Source: Hypsibius dujardini (Eukaryota; Tardigrada; Eutardigrada; Parachela; Hypsibiidae). From it: a stretch of DNA of 46,199 nucleotides. Positions 23,001 through 37,953 of this stretch are shown piece after piece. The position numbers and the translations under genes were made by a program. Location of the stretch: NCBI GenBank assembly GCA_001579985.1, contig LRSR01000943.1, forward strand, positions 1-46,199, read 5' to 3'. Position 1 is the first letter of the stretch. Each line of letters starts with the position of its first letter. The notes below the pieces were generated by a model that did no database searches, was not told the DNA's origin, and saw nothing but the letters and a program-made list of their open reading frames with translations.

Positions 23001-23281
23001 CTATCGCGTAGTCATAAACACATGCAGCTTTTCACACGTTTATTTTGCTACATTTTTTACGCTTGGCGAGCTGTGTAGAAATGGAGTATATAAATTTTCA
23101 AAAACAGTATCTCGATAATCAATTGACACTGATAATTCAACGCTAAGTAACCCGGGGGGGGGGGAATCTGTGCTCAATATATGAATGGAATCTGCGTAAT
23201 GCACAGATGTTGCCAGTATATCGTACCTTCGTTACTAAGGACGAAAGCGGCTAAGGCGACGAGACTTCGTTTACCGCCCAT
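20098..23281 (-). CDS. Secreted MAM domain - bulb-type (B-) lectin protein
   Basis: Four exons on the minus strand, 23281-23227, 21926-21673, 21605-21341 and 20543-20098, all GT-AG and in phase, give 339 residues. Residues 1-17 are a signal peptide (MGGKRSLVALAAFVLS). A MAM domain covers about 31-190: CDFE and CGW at the start, RLRFRYASTGPEMRSLSVYL in the middle, and VDDIVL at the end. A Thr-rich linker follows (about 196-213). A B-lectin domain covers about 217-339 with three sub-repeats (GGDLVVYKG, NCNLKVYQG, QSDTNFVVY). The third matches the mannose-binding QxDxNxVxY consensus at 315-323, while the first two are degenerate. MAM domains mediate adhesion or oligomerisation and B-lectins bind mannose. 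The product is probably secreted because no membrane helix follows. Intron 1 (1.3 kb) contains the repeat at 22609-22915. Confidence 0.85.
22609..22915. mobile_element. Copy of the CCCTAATA/TTTTGTCC repeat family, in MAM-lectin intron 1
   Basis: The left end CCCTTTAGAAAAATTTTAG resembles the CCCTAATAAAAAATTTTTAG start at 42678, and the right end is TTTCATTAGGG. Internal words such as TCTAGATTAAGGTTGACA and GTCCGGGAAGAA match the right part of the 3.43-kb insertion near 9390. About 307 bp and non-coding. Confidence 0.6.
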
Positions 23282-23374
23282 TTTCAACCGAAACCGCAAC
23301 TAAATTGAACATTGATACAAGTTATCTCAGACTTCAGTAAAAGGGTCTGAATTCGCACAAAAATAGTATTTCAG

Positions 23375-24047
23375 TCAAGGTACCTTAAAGCTATCCGCAT
23401 GCGGTTGGAGTCGAACCGACGACAAGCTCCACGTTACCGCGCTGTTAACACCGTTCTTATCAGACCAGATAAGAGTGGGCGCAACGGACGCATTCATGGG
23501 GACTCGGTAAAGTTGCGAAATGTCCGGTCGGTTTGCAGTTTGCGAACTTGCCGGCGGGTAGCCTTCCTCGAATGTGAAGATGGCGAAAGAGAAAGTGTCC
23601 CCCAGAGTCGTCACCATATCTGTGCTCTCGAATTCCGCCCAAGTCTCTTGATTTACCCATAGCCTGACAAATGCGTAGTCGGAATAACCTATTTCAAATT
23701 TAAATGGGAAAAGATGTAGCATCGTTCCGTTAAGTTGTTCCGTTAATAATGATAACGGAAAAATAAGTGCTCCTCGGGAATTGGCAGGATTGTGATGGTA
23801 CCTGGAGGGGGTTTCAGCTGCCCATACGTGTCCTGACCGACCCTCCACAAGTTCCCATCGACGGTGGCATTCCAGTCGCACAAGCCATCGCGAAAGGTGC
23901 AACTGATTCCATCAGTCACCCTCCATAAACCTGTACAGTCAATGGCAATATTATTTCAACCATCTTTGAGGATTTTTGGTATACTGTACACCCGCCTCCT
24001 GCAAACCTCCACTTACACAACAGTGACAGCAACGACAGTACAAACAT
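23375..24047 (-). CDS. Secreted single-MAM-domain protein, one frameshift
   Basis: Exon 1 (24047-24017, MFVLSLLSLL signal peptide) joins in phase to exon 2 (23930-23375), giving about 195 residues. ISCTFRDGLCDWNATVDGNLW opens a MAM domain; after a frame change it continues AAETPSRYHHNPANSRGALI and ends SSVRLQPHADSFKVP with TGA at 23375. The two frames meet at about 23820, where TATGGGCAG needs one more G to read through. Only this single base is wrong in an otherwise good gene, so a consensus error is as likely as a real mutation. It lies just upstream of, and in the same orientation as, the MAM-lectin gene, suggesting tandem duplication of a signal peptide plus MAM unit. Confidence 0.65.
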
Positions 24048-24720
24048 AATGCCAAGAGTGTAGAAAACAGTCGTCAGGAATAATAAAATAATAGTCGGGA
24101 CGTTATCTGTATTTGCTTAGGAGCTGCTGAACACCGCGGAAACTGTCATGGAAACTAATATAATTTATTGGACCAGCTTGCTGCGTCCCACGTCTGGTAA
24201 AGGTTACGTAAACGGGTTGGCGATATGGAGATAAGGGGAGGTGAGGCTAAAGAAACAATCATAACAAGATTATAGGAGTAATCTGGGTAAGCAAACGGGG
24301 TCAGTCAATTGGTAACTCCCAATACCCACACATCATCTGAATTAAATACGATTGTAAAGTGAACAAAACCTAGTACAACTAGCCCATTTGCCTTGGCGTG
24401 CCTTAGGTCGGGATTAGAATGGAAGGTTATGTATCCCGAGTAATTTTTCGTATATCCCTCTCCTCGCATACGACAATCATTGGTACCGTCAATCGGCTAT
24501 CATAAAAGTATCACGACTAGGTCCCGAATTATGGCATATTGTAAACGGACATTGCCGAGACGGTTAACTGTTAATAACTGGCATCAGATATGCAGGGAGT
24601 GATTCATTCAAAGGCTAAATAGCGGTAAGTAAATAATTTAGTTCCGTATTTCTGGCCAAATTGATAGTGATCCTACGCTAACTGAAAAGGCATACCAACA
24701 AAATTTATCTTTTTCTTTCT
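24048..24720. other. Intergenic, nothing recognised
   Basis: No exon, repeat or RNA gene is recognised between the MAM gene start and the MAM-like fragment next to the assembly gap. Confidence 0.4.
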
Positions 24721-24721
24721 T

Positions 24722-24930
24722 CAGCTAACCTCAACGTCAATACACGTATATGCGTGGGTTCACCATTACCGTAATCTATCTAAAGTTGTATGAATGAAGG
24801 TATGTGAGCATCCAAGACGTCCGGGATTTCCCCAGAATTGCTTTTAATCGTCCGCACATCATCGTCGAAGATAACGCGTCGCGGGGATGTTCCTTGCCAC
24901 AATCGTATGACAGTTGTTTGCTAACAAATA
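24722..24930 (-). pseudogene. Possible MAM-domain fragment, minus strand
   Basis: After an acceptor (TTTGTTAG) the minus strand reads VIRLWQGTSPRRVIFDDDV, later IDYGNGEPTHIRVLTLRL, which resembles the second half of a MAM domain. A TAG lies between the two pieces; it may be in-frame decay or the end of a very short intron. The fragment stops at an assembly gap. Weak assignment. Confidence 0.3.
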
Positions 24931-24958
24931 GAATGGGCAATTAACCATTGAGCACAAG

Positions 24959-24998
24959 NNNNNNNNNNNNNNNNNNNNNNNNNNNNNNNNNNNNNNNN
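24959..24998. other. Assembly gap (40 N)
   Basis: Forty unresolved bases. The true gap length may differ. Fragments of MAM-like coding sequence abut both sides. Confidence 0.99.
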
Positions 24999-25105
24999 GG
25001 CAACGGTCATGTTGCCCTAACTGTAAATCCGCCACTGTCTCCTGGTGTTATGACTGGACATCGGTGCTCGTTGTTGGAATGCGTACTGTACAACCTCGTT
25101 GTGAG
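24999..25105 (+). CDS. Partial exon beside the gap, possibly MAM-like
   Basis: The open frame GNGHVALTVNPPLSPG continues to CSLLECVLYNLV and ends at a consensus donor (GTGAGT). This resembles the Cys-containing middle of a MAM domain (a.L.SP ... C.L.f.y). Its 5' part is in the gap and no partner exon is identified downstream. Low confidence. Confidence 0.25.
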
Positions 25106-25488
25106 TAGAATCCCCCCCTTCTCCGCCTCTGCATACGGCAATCAGTATTCTCTTGAATATCGCATGGTTAGAAAATTGGTTTCGCCCCAAGCTATCCCTA
25201 ATCTTATTCGAACTCTATCATGCTGTTTTCTCTTTACCAAAGACTGTAAGTTCTTTGAGGCGTAGTAAATATCAGATGACGAATATCAAAACCGGTCAAA
25301 ACCGGTTAGAAAATAATTATCAGCAGCAATTGTCGATACAAATTGTTGATGCCAATGGCGAACATCGCATTTTTTCTTACCAATGGCTTTCGGAATGAAA
25401 TTCTCTTTTTTGTTTGAAAAAGTAGCTAACGAGTATTAAATACTTGACTGAATTTCTTCAACCATTTGTACCTACAACCTGTTCAAAG

Positions 25489-28400
25489 ATGGTCGTTGCC
25501 CTGGTCATTTTATCCACATTTCTTCATCTCGTGAACGCAGACGGTAGGGCGAGAAAGTTACACGATGCATCCAAAAGACCGACCTTCACTGCGCAATTCT
25601 TTTCAGAACCAGTGTTCGATCTCCCACACCGAGGATGCTTTTATCCCGACTGGGCACAGTACAGACCAGGATTGGGCAAGTTTACCGCGAAAGATGTCGA
25701 CCCGAAGCTATGCACGTACATTGTCGTGGCATTCGGCAAAATTGTCAACAACTCCCTCGACACGTTTGAACTGAACGACCCAGGTAATTAATTGGTTGGC
25801 TGACATTGCTGCACTGTAAACACGCGTACAGAGTTCTGCATGCTTTCAACATGAGTTACTGCATACGCTTGAGCTATTGATTTGCTTATAAATTTGATTC
25901 GAAATCTCTTCCCTTAACAGCTACTTTCGCAACACTGGGGGAGTATAAAAACTTTCGCCGAACTTAAAAATATTTTTGAGTGTCGGAGGACGAAAACACA
26001 GGGAGCAACTCAGCGCAATGGGTACTGTCCCGGAGGCACGACGAGCGTTTGTCGACTCGGTTGTGGTACAATCCCGAACGTGGGGCATCGACGGAATCGA
26101 TATCGACTGGGACTGGGAATTCAGCCTGAACCACAATGATCTGACATCTTTTCTTATTTTACTGAGGGTACTGAAATTCATTTCTAGGGTCAAGATTACA
26201 GCTGTGCCGAGGTTAACTTGTGGGTGACTATTTGAGTTTTGGCAAGCCGTGTGGCACATCTATCTTCCTATTTGTTTTCAAGGCGCCGTTGACAGGTTTA
26301 TTGAAAACAAACCACAGAGTACCAAATATCATTAGCGATTCATGTATGAATTTTGGTACAGTAATAACTTTATTAATATTTGGAACAGCGCCGGGGTGAA
26401 ATTGAAAAATTGAAACTTTGATTTGTCCCACACGGCATGCCAACAACCAACAATGTAACTTTGGCATAGCTGTATACAGTGCACCTGTTGATACTGTGTA
26501 CGTGTTGGTACTGTGAATGAGCTATTTCTGGGTCTTGCTTGCAGGATCTCCGTCGCGCATTTGAAAGTGATGCTGTTTCGCGAAATGTTCCGCGACTTTG
26601 CTTGTCGGCGACCTTGCACTGGACACCCCAACTCGCTTCATCTAACGTATCTGCTTTCAATAGGTAACACTTTTGCTAGTGATACCTTCGTGAGAAAAAT
26701 ACTATGCAGTTGTGGCGCTGATAAACTTTGTATTCTGAAAACAAATTATTGCAGCTACATCGATTTGGCCAATGTTCAGGCGTACGACCAGGCCTTCACG
26801 GCATACGGGAAAACCCTGAGCCATCATGCACCCTTGTTTAAAGGACCTTTGGGACTGGAATCCTCCTCAAATATGGTACAAAACGAAAGCTCTTTGAGTT
26901 TAATTAGCAGTCAGATAACACAGCATTGGGTCTCTCTAATTATCTCGTTTCTTGAGCCAGGTTTCAATCCTAAATGCCTGGGCAGGTCGAGGAATCTTGA
27001 AATCAAAGATGGTTGCAGGTTTGCCACTGTTTGGTCGAGGGTGGTTGTTGAAAACAGCCGCTCAGCACAATCTGGCCGATCCCGCGGGTGAGTTAATCCC
27101 AGGACCCGAGCCCGGGGCGTGGTTTTTCAACGAAATTTGCCAGAAAATTGTGACCGACAAGGCCGTTGTGGTTATGGATCAAAACATCGGAGCGTCGTAT
27201 GCGTACAGTGACACATGGTGGACCGGGTATAATAACCAGGAAACGTTAGCGACTAAAGTAAGTTCATTAAGTATTCTGTATGCAGCGGCAACTGGGACCT
27301 TGACTTGCGCGTATTTTCCGAAAAATGCCAGTGCAGTATACCCAATCCTCCTCTCGACAAAAATTATACTTTCTAAGCGGAAAAAAATGCAAATTATATT
27401 TACAAAAACAATAATATAAGTCATTAGAAAGGTTTCGCAAACCGATCTTTCTCAATCTAACAATAAGACACACGTTATCTAGGTTCCCTATGTTGATCGT
27501 CTTATTGGTCTTTTTAGCTTATTCTGATCATTTTGCTTCTTCTGAGAACATTTCCAATGACGGTTATGGTGCAGCGTGTACTGACGCGGTAGCTAATCAG
27601 ACTTATCAAAAATCGACCCTATTACACTAGTAGAACAACGGACGGAGACCGCTTGTCGTATTACTAGGACGAAGAGGAGACTAAAGAAATGTAAAACTGA
27701 TACTTTCATAACAGCAACTCACGAGCTTATATAAGCGCTACGAGTGCGTTTATGTACAAGTACGTGTACAAGGTATTAAATGACCAATGGCCACATCAGC
27801 GCAAACACCCGCCAAGACAGAGTACAGAAGCGCTCATAAACATGTCAGAGCTGTCCGCATAAGACAGAGCACAGAAATTCTCTCAAATACATTAAAACTC
27901 ACTCCAATACAGAACAGTACTAAAGTACGTGTATGCTAACAACATTAAGAGATTACCAGACGCGGGGTGGTAATGACAGGCAAGAAGGCCCTGTTTTGCG
28001 GTCCGGGCGTTGACGAATCAGCAGACCCGACAGTACGATGAGGTTTCCAAATGCCGAATAGAGATAAAGCACTGGGTTTAGCGTTAATTGATTGAGTTTT
28101 CCGGACCAAAAGGACTTGGACAACTTTGCCGATTCCATGATGTTTTCCATCTTATTTTATTCCCCACAGCTAAAATATAAACAATTCTTCAAAAACCTCA
28201 AATTTTCTTGAGCAAAGTGCAGCAAAATAGCTTTTATTTAGACCAATAACGCCAGGAAGAGCACAGTGAAGGATGAGGGAACTGGGTCCTGATCTTCCGC
28301 GCCAGAAACGTGCATTTTTGGGTTATCAAAACTCCTTCTGAATAATTAGAAAGGTGCGCCCGGGTCCAAAGTATTTTAAAATAAAAATTGACAACTTGTG

Positions 28401-28820
28401 GGAATCAAAATAACTCAAAAACGGCTGAAAAGAATTGAAAGATTTTACAATGTCGAGTTCGTATTCAACTTGCGTAGAAACGAAAAATCTATGCAATTTC
28501 CTTATGTTAGCGGGCGAAATCTGTATTGTAAGAAGTGTCAATTTTTTTTACTTTAGGCGCGTTGGGCGATATCTAACGGCTATGCAGGCATTTACGTGTG
28601 GGAGATTTCGCAGGACGACTTCCGGGGATCTTGCAACATGGGCAAATATCCTCTTCTTAATGCCATTAGAAATGCGCATCCTCTCTTCACCGCACCGCAG
28701 GTCAAGGAGAGCGGTATCGTACCCTCTTCTGCCTCCACTTCGTCTCCATTTAATTCCGGAGCCATATCCTTATCCTTAACTGTGTTCAGCATTGTCACTA
28801 AATGTTTTTCGTTCTGTTGA
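25489..28820 (+). CDS. GH18 chitinase-like protein with altered catalytic motif and GPI-type tail
   Basis: Six exons: 25489-25783, 25921-26167, 26545-26663, 26755-26875, 26961-27257 and 28557-28820; all junctions are in phase if one base is added in exon 2. The product is about 447 residues. It has a signal peptide (MVVALVILSTFLHLVNA), a GH18 barrel start (GCFYPDWAQYRPG), strand 3 (NLKIFLSVGG), the catalytic strand DGIDIDWDWEF (about 156-166), strand 6 (YIDLANVQAYD), then AGLPLFGRGW and the final YVWEISQDDF. GH18 enzymes use DxxDxDxE; here the Glu position is Asp, with Glu two residues later. A Ser-rich stretch ends in a hydrophobic tail (about SGAISLSLTVFSIV), typical of a GPI signal. The frameshift is in an A5 run near 25950, where one more A gives YKKLSPNLKIFLSVGG. 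Probably a surface chitin-binding or weakly active protein (inference). Confidence 0.8.
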
Positions 28821-29049
28821 GATAATTTACAATGTGCAGCGACGATGCTAGTTCGTGTATTTTTTAACCTTCGCGAAAGTAATATAGCTTAATTTTGGGC
28901 TGGTTCGGTTCTTGACAACAATCAGGACGTCCTAAAACGCATAACATTTAACATTTTGTCTAGCAATACGTTTTCTATGCAATGCAAGCTAAAGAAATGA
29001 GGTTGATAATAGTCTGCCAAAACCCAGAAGGTTGTAATTCTCAACAGCT
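28821..29049. other. Convergent intergenic spacer
   Basis: A 229-bp spacer between the 3' ends of the chitinase-like gene (+) and the receptor tyrosine kinase (-). It contains no recognisable exon. Confidence 0.5.
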
Positions 29050-33703
<4,654 letters not shown>

Positions 33704-34205
33704 CCGAAAATAGGTTGATTATCATTACGGAAAAGCGGAGAGACGAGCTACCATAACCAGACAGCATTCAGTAGAATGTAGTGTGTGACTGTCGAAAGCT
33801 ATAAGTTTCGTAGACGACAGCTCTTTCTCATGGTTCCTAATTTCACAAGGAAACACAGCTTCGCAAGCACATCGTTTCGCTTATTTGTCAGCAAAATTAT
33901 GCTTCGGGATATTACAAAATCATCTTTAAGCATGTATAGACCGGTTCTTCGCGGCGCCTTGAACAACGTGACCGTCTTGAATGAACATAAATATATAGAG
34001 ATATAGATGTGTGTATGTATATATGCGGTTCTGCTGTGTTCGCAGACAAAACGAGTCGAGTCTAATTTTGCCGAGTTTCTCCCGTTCTCTGTCGGTACAA
34101 TAAATGTTCCTGAACTGCAAGCTAGAGTGTCCACTAAAGTCGCGGTTTACAGCATGAGACGCAGCAATATTATTGTTCACGTAAAAATTTAATCATGGAG
34201 TCAGC
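33704..34205. promoter_or_regulatory. Upstream region of the receptor tyrosine kinase
   Basis: No exon is seen between the kinase start codon and the microsatellite. Overlapping short frames on both strands are shadows. A promoter is expected here from position alone; I do not identify specific sites. Confidence 0.35.
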
Positions 34206-34466
34206 CACGGACATAAAAACAGATACAGCTCTAGGTACAGACATAGGCACAGACATAGGCACAGGCACAGACATATAGTCAGACAAAGACACAGACACAG
34301 ACACAGACACAGACACAGTCACAGACACAGTCACATACTTAGACAAAGACAAAGACACAGGCACAGACACATACTCAGACAAAGACACAGACACAGACAC
34401 AGACACAAACATAAACACAGACACAAACACATACTCAGACAAAGACACAGACACAGGCACAGAGAC
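34206..34466. repeat. (ACAGAC)n-type microsatellite
   Basis: About 260 bp of ACAGAC/ACAGGC/AAAGAC hexanucleotide repeats, with a minor longer period punctuated by CATACTCAGACAAAGAC. The minus-strand open frame (SVSVSV type) is an artefact. Confidence 0.95.
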
Positions 34467-34648
34467 AGCATCTAGTCATCGTACTTCATTAAAACACAAT
34501 TGTACCATGATAATAATTAGCTCCATCATTTAGAAAACTATATGGTATCGACGATGTCAAGCGATGAGGATCGCTCAACATCATTTTCACTCCACAGCAA
34601 AAACATCATTAAAAGCTAATGTACTGCAATTGATAAGCCTGTCGACTA

Positions 34649-36213
34649 TTATCGGCTGCGGCGGTGATAAACCACACACATAACCGACATCGGAATGATA
34701 AAGAATAACACCACCGATCCGCCAATAATTCCGCCCAAAATGTCCCACGGCAGAATGAAGTTCCACCGTTGGGGATGATGAATCTCCGCCTCCGGTTCTT
34801 CTCCACACTTGAAAAAGTGTCGTTCACGTCCGCAGGAGCCATAGGCAAAGGAATTACTGGTCAACTCCGCGATGAGACTCTGCTGTGGGTCGGCAGATTG
34901 TGCAGTGCAGTTCTTGGGGCATGAGGTCATTTCCGATTGGTAATTCAGGCAGTAGACGTCTTTTGGGAGGTAGGCGTGGAGGCTATCGCAATGGGCTAGA
35001 TGCTCTTCGTCATCAGATGACTTTTTCTCTATTAAAGCAAACAAAAATCCTACAGCTGTTTTGACGTGAGAAAATGAGATTCCAAAGTCTGAGTGTGAAC
35101 ATTGGCTGCTAGGACCAGTCTCCATTAAGATCAGCAACCAAATTATTTCCAGAAACTAAGATTGACTGCTACACGCTCGATGACGAGGATTCAAATGTAT
35201 TTGAAATTTTCATCCAAAATTATTTAATCAAGAAAACTGAAATACCTCGTTAGATAGTTTGATAAAAGATAAGGGGGCAGACTGGGGGAGAGGGCAAGCT
35301 TTAACATGTAAAACAATAAAAAATTTTCCCAAATCCCCTGCCCCCCCCCTCCCCCCAAGGGGAAGGGTGTATGAAGGCAACGACCCGATCACCCACCGAT
35401 TCCGACCAATCCGCCACCGCTTTCTGCTGGCAAAAGTGTTTACACCTCAAACTTTCATGTTTTTTGTGTGTGTGAATTTGGCAAGATCTTGCTGCCCATC
35501 AGACTTACCAGAAAGTAAGACAAAGTCCACAACAAAGGCCTCCGATTCGACCCCTGGAGTGACGGTAATCTCAACGGCGATCGAAGGCTCATCATCGTAC
35601 GCTGACAGGTAGAACAGATCCGAACGAGGTCGCGAATGAAATTCCGCGTTGGAGTAGTCGATTCGAGTCATATCAGGCTCTTTCATCTTATAACCGAGAT
35701 CGCTCGGTTCGTCGACTCTCACTTGGTAAGCTGGAACGCCGCCCTCTTGCACTTGCAGTGAACTGTACATTGAAGAAACACACATCTACCACTTTATATC
35801 GCAATGTAAGGAAGGAAAGGGTTGCGAGCATTACGTACCGAAAGTTTAAGAAAATTCGGTAGCGACTGTTGCCGGACACTTCACATTCCTCGGAACCGTT
35901 CACCTTTAACGTGACTGACAGAGTTTCTGTTCCTTGAACCGATTGACTGCCCGATTCCTGTGTGGGTTGAATAACGAATGAACCAGCTCTTGAATCGATA
36001 TTGGCCGGACAGATGGAGATGGAGGTAATGGGCTGGGAAATATCGAAGACTGAAACGGCTTCTGTAAGGAATACCAAAATAAATGAACAAATGAAAATTC
36101 TGCAGTATTTTAGGGAAAATACAAGTTTTCTTACTCTGTGGATAGCCGGCTGTCACAAATGCCAACGAACATGACAACAATAGAAAAGCAAGTCCTGATC
36201 TCGGGTCGGCCAT
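34649..36213 (-). CDS. Orphan type I membrane protein, 311 residues
   Basis: Four exons on the minus strand, 36213-36135, 36061-35839, 35762-35509 and 35028-34649, all in phase. The signal peptide is MADPRSGLAFLLLSCSLAFV. The ectodomain (about 27-280) has a beta-rich acidic N-terminal part and a Cys-rich part of about 75 residues near the membrane (HCDSLHAY, YCLNY, SCPKNC, SCGRERHFFKCGEE). A helix at about 282-306 (ILGGIIGGSVVLFFIIPMSV) has GG motifs, and the protein ends in a six-residue basic tail. I do not recognise the family. It sits head-to-tail upstream of the receptor tyrosine kinase (945 bp between genes). With no signalling domain it could be a co-receptor, adhesion protein or ligand precursor; none of these is supported beyond topology. 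Confidence 0.75.
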
Positions 36214-37398
36214 TTTTTGCTGTTAGATTCAAAAGTCTCGCCCCGTTTAAGATTTTCTAGGTTACAGCATGCGTTGGTAAGACTGACGGTCGTGCTTAAG
36301 GTAAGGCTCGACATCGACTGCAACTGCGCTCAAGAGGAATGTTGATTGAGCCGATGGGAGTTTTATCAGGTAATAAAAAGGTTGATCGGCATGGGTTTAT
36401 TACTACTTCACAGCTTCTGGTTGAGACAAACTGCTGCCGAGATTAATCAACGTAAAACTGTAAACAACACGCTTTCGAAGTTCCTGTGAAACTTCAGAAC
36501 TTTGCAAAAATTTAATTTTGCGGTCTACAATTGGCTAGGCTAATTAATTAGAAACGCCTATCCCCATTGTGACCTCTCTGTCATCTCATCATCATTAGCA
36601 AGAAACTATCCTCCTGACCTCCCACAGGGTTGAGAAAAATTCGAATATATTGGTCGGCGATTAGGTTTAAGTTTACGGTAAAGGAACCGTCTGGTTGTAT
36701 AAAAACTTTGAAAGTGCCATTTTTAAAATTCAACTTCGAATCAATTGGCATCTTTTTTGGACGTCAAGGGGCGACGTTACGAAGCATTGTCAAGCCTAGC
36801 CGGAAATGTACGTGTAATATTCCCAAAATGACGCGTAGTTCCGCCCCCTGACAATTCTGCTTGTGTCAAACGATTTGAAATTGATTTTTGCGAGGATATT
36901 GAACTTCGTTAAAATAAATTGCGAACGTAGAATGGTCTCTCGCAATTGGTTTTTCAAACCGCACGCCTCCTTTCCATGTGGTCTCGTGACCATTTTTTGA
37001 AAACCTTTTTTTAAAGATCAATGTTATACAGGTCATACAGCTTGGATAAGAGGAAAACAAATAGCTAACTTTACAGTCGTGATTTGCAGAGCATAAAACG
37101 TAGTCACGAGGTGATGCAAATGAATAAACTCGCCCGAGTATGAATAAAACACGCAGGCGAAACAAATTAGCTATCCAATAATCCAATAATCCGTGGTCCG
37201 CACCTTTTGTTGCGACCCAGAGTTCCGGTCATGAAGAAACATTTTTGCAGGATAGCAATCACAATCTGGCATGGGGAGGATGTAGCTATTTCCAGATAAC
37301 GAGAAAATGAGTTATTATTAAACGACAACGAACCCTTAATTAAGTCTCCGGTACCACCGCGTGCGAGTTATTGGATTTGCTTCCCGATGCAGTCCCTC
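36214..37398. other. Intergenic, nothing recognised
   Basis: No exon or repeat recognised on either strand. Frames at 36630-36851 (+) and 36866-37186 (-) lack domain content and splice partners. The 5' flank of the orphan membrane protein gene lies at the left end. Confidence 0.4.
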
Positions 37399-37953
37399 TT
37401 ATTTTCCGGAGCCGCATCCCCGGAAAGGCAGTATCGGCAGTTCCGTCAGCTGGTCGCACCTGTCTGTTCGTATGCAGCGATAGCCGCCAAGGACAGCGCA
37501 ATACTGATTGGACGCCCTCTTGAAACATCTTACTCGATGCCCAGAAAAAGATCTGCCAATCAAAACCTAATTCAAAGACAATTCTTAGGAATCATTCAAG
37601 TAAAACCTAATAAGAGATTAGTTAATTGTATGGCTGCCAGTGTTTGCACTGTAAGATATGGCAGTGATTTAAACGATTGATTGATTGATTTGTGTGCACG
37701 TCGTTCCCCTAATAACCTTAAGGGTTATTACAAAAGGCATAACACCGGGGGAAGGGGAAGATACTGGGGCAGTGCCCCTACTGAAATAATTGGAGAGCTT
37801 GTGGAGGGAGCACATTCCGGGAAGGCATATTTAGTCCACCAGAAACGTCGAATAAAATTATGGCTCCTACCCCCCCCCCCGGAAAAGAGTATTTTAAATA
37901 TGGAAAAACCTACCTCCACCAAAAAACTGCTCTCCTCACTTCCAAGAAAATGA

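Noticed and set aside
27482-27630. Candidate last exon for the chitinase-like gene
   Set aside because: It needed a frame change, while the exon at 28557-28820 joins in phase and encodes the expected YVWEISQDDF end of the GH18 barrel.
27953-28150. 65-residue minus-strand frame with a hydrophobic stretch ending at a donor-like GTAATC
   Set aside because: It lies inside chitinase intron 5 and has no partner exon; not enough to call a gene.
28592-28798. 68-residue minus-strand frame
   Set aside because: Shadow of chitinase-like exon 6 on the other strand.
34170-34460. 96-residue minus-strand frame of the SVSVSV type
   Set aside because: It is the translation of an ACAGAC-type microsatellite.
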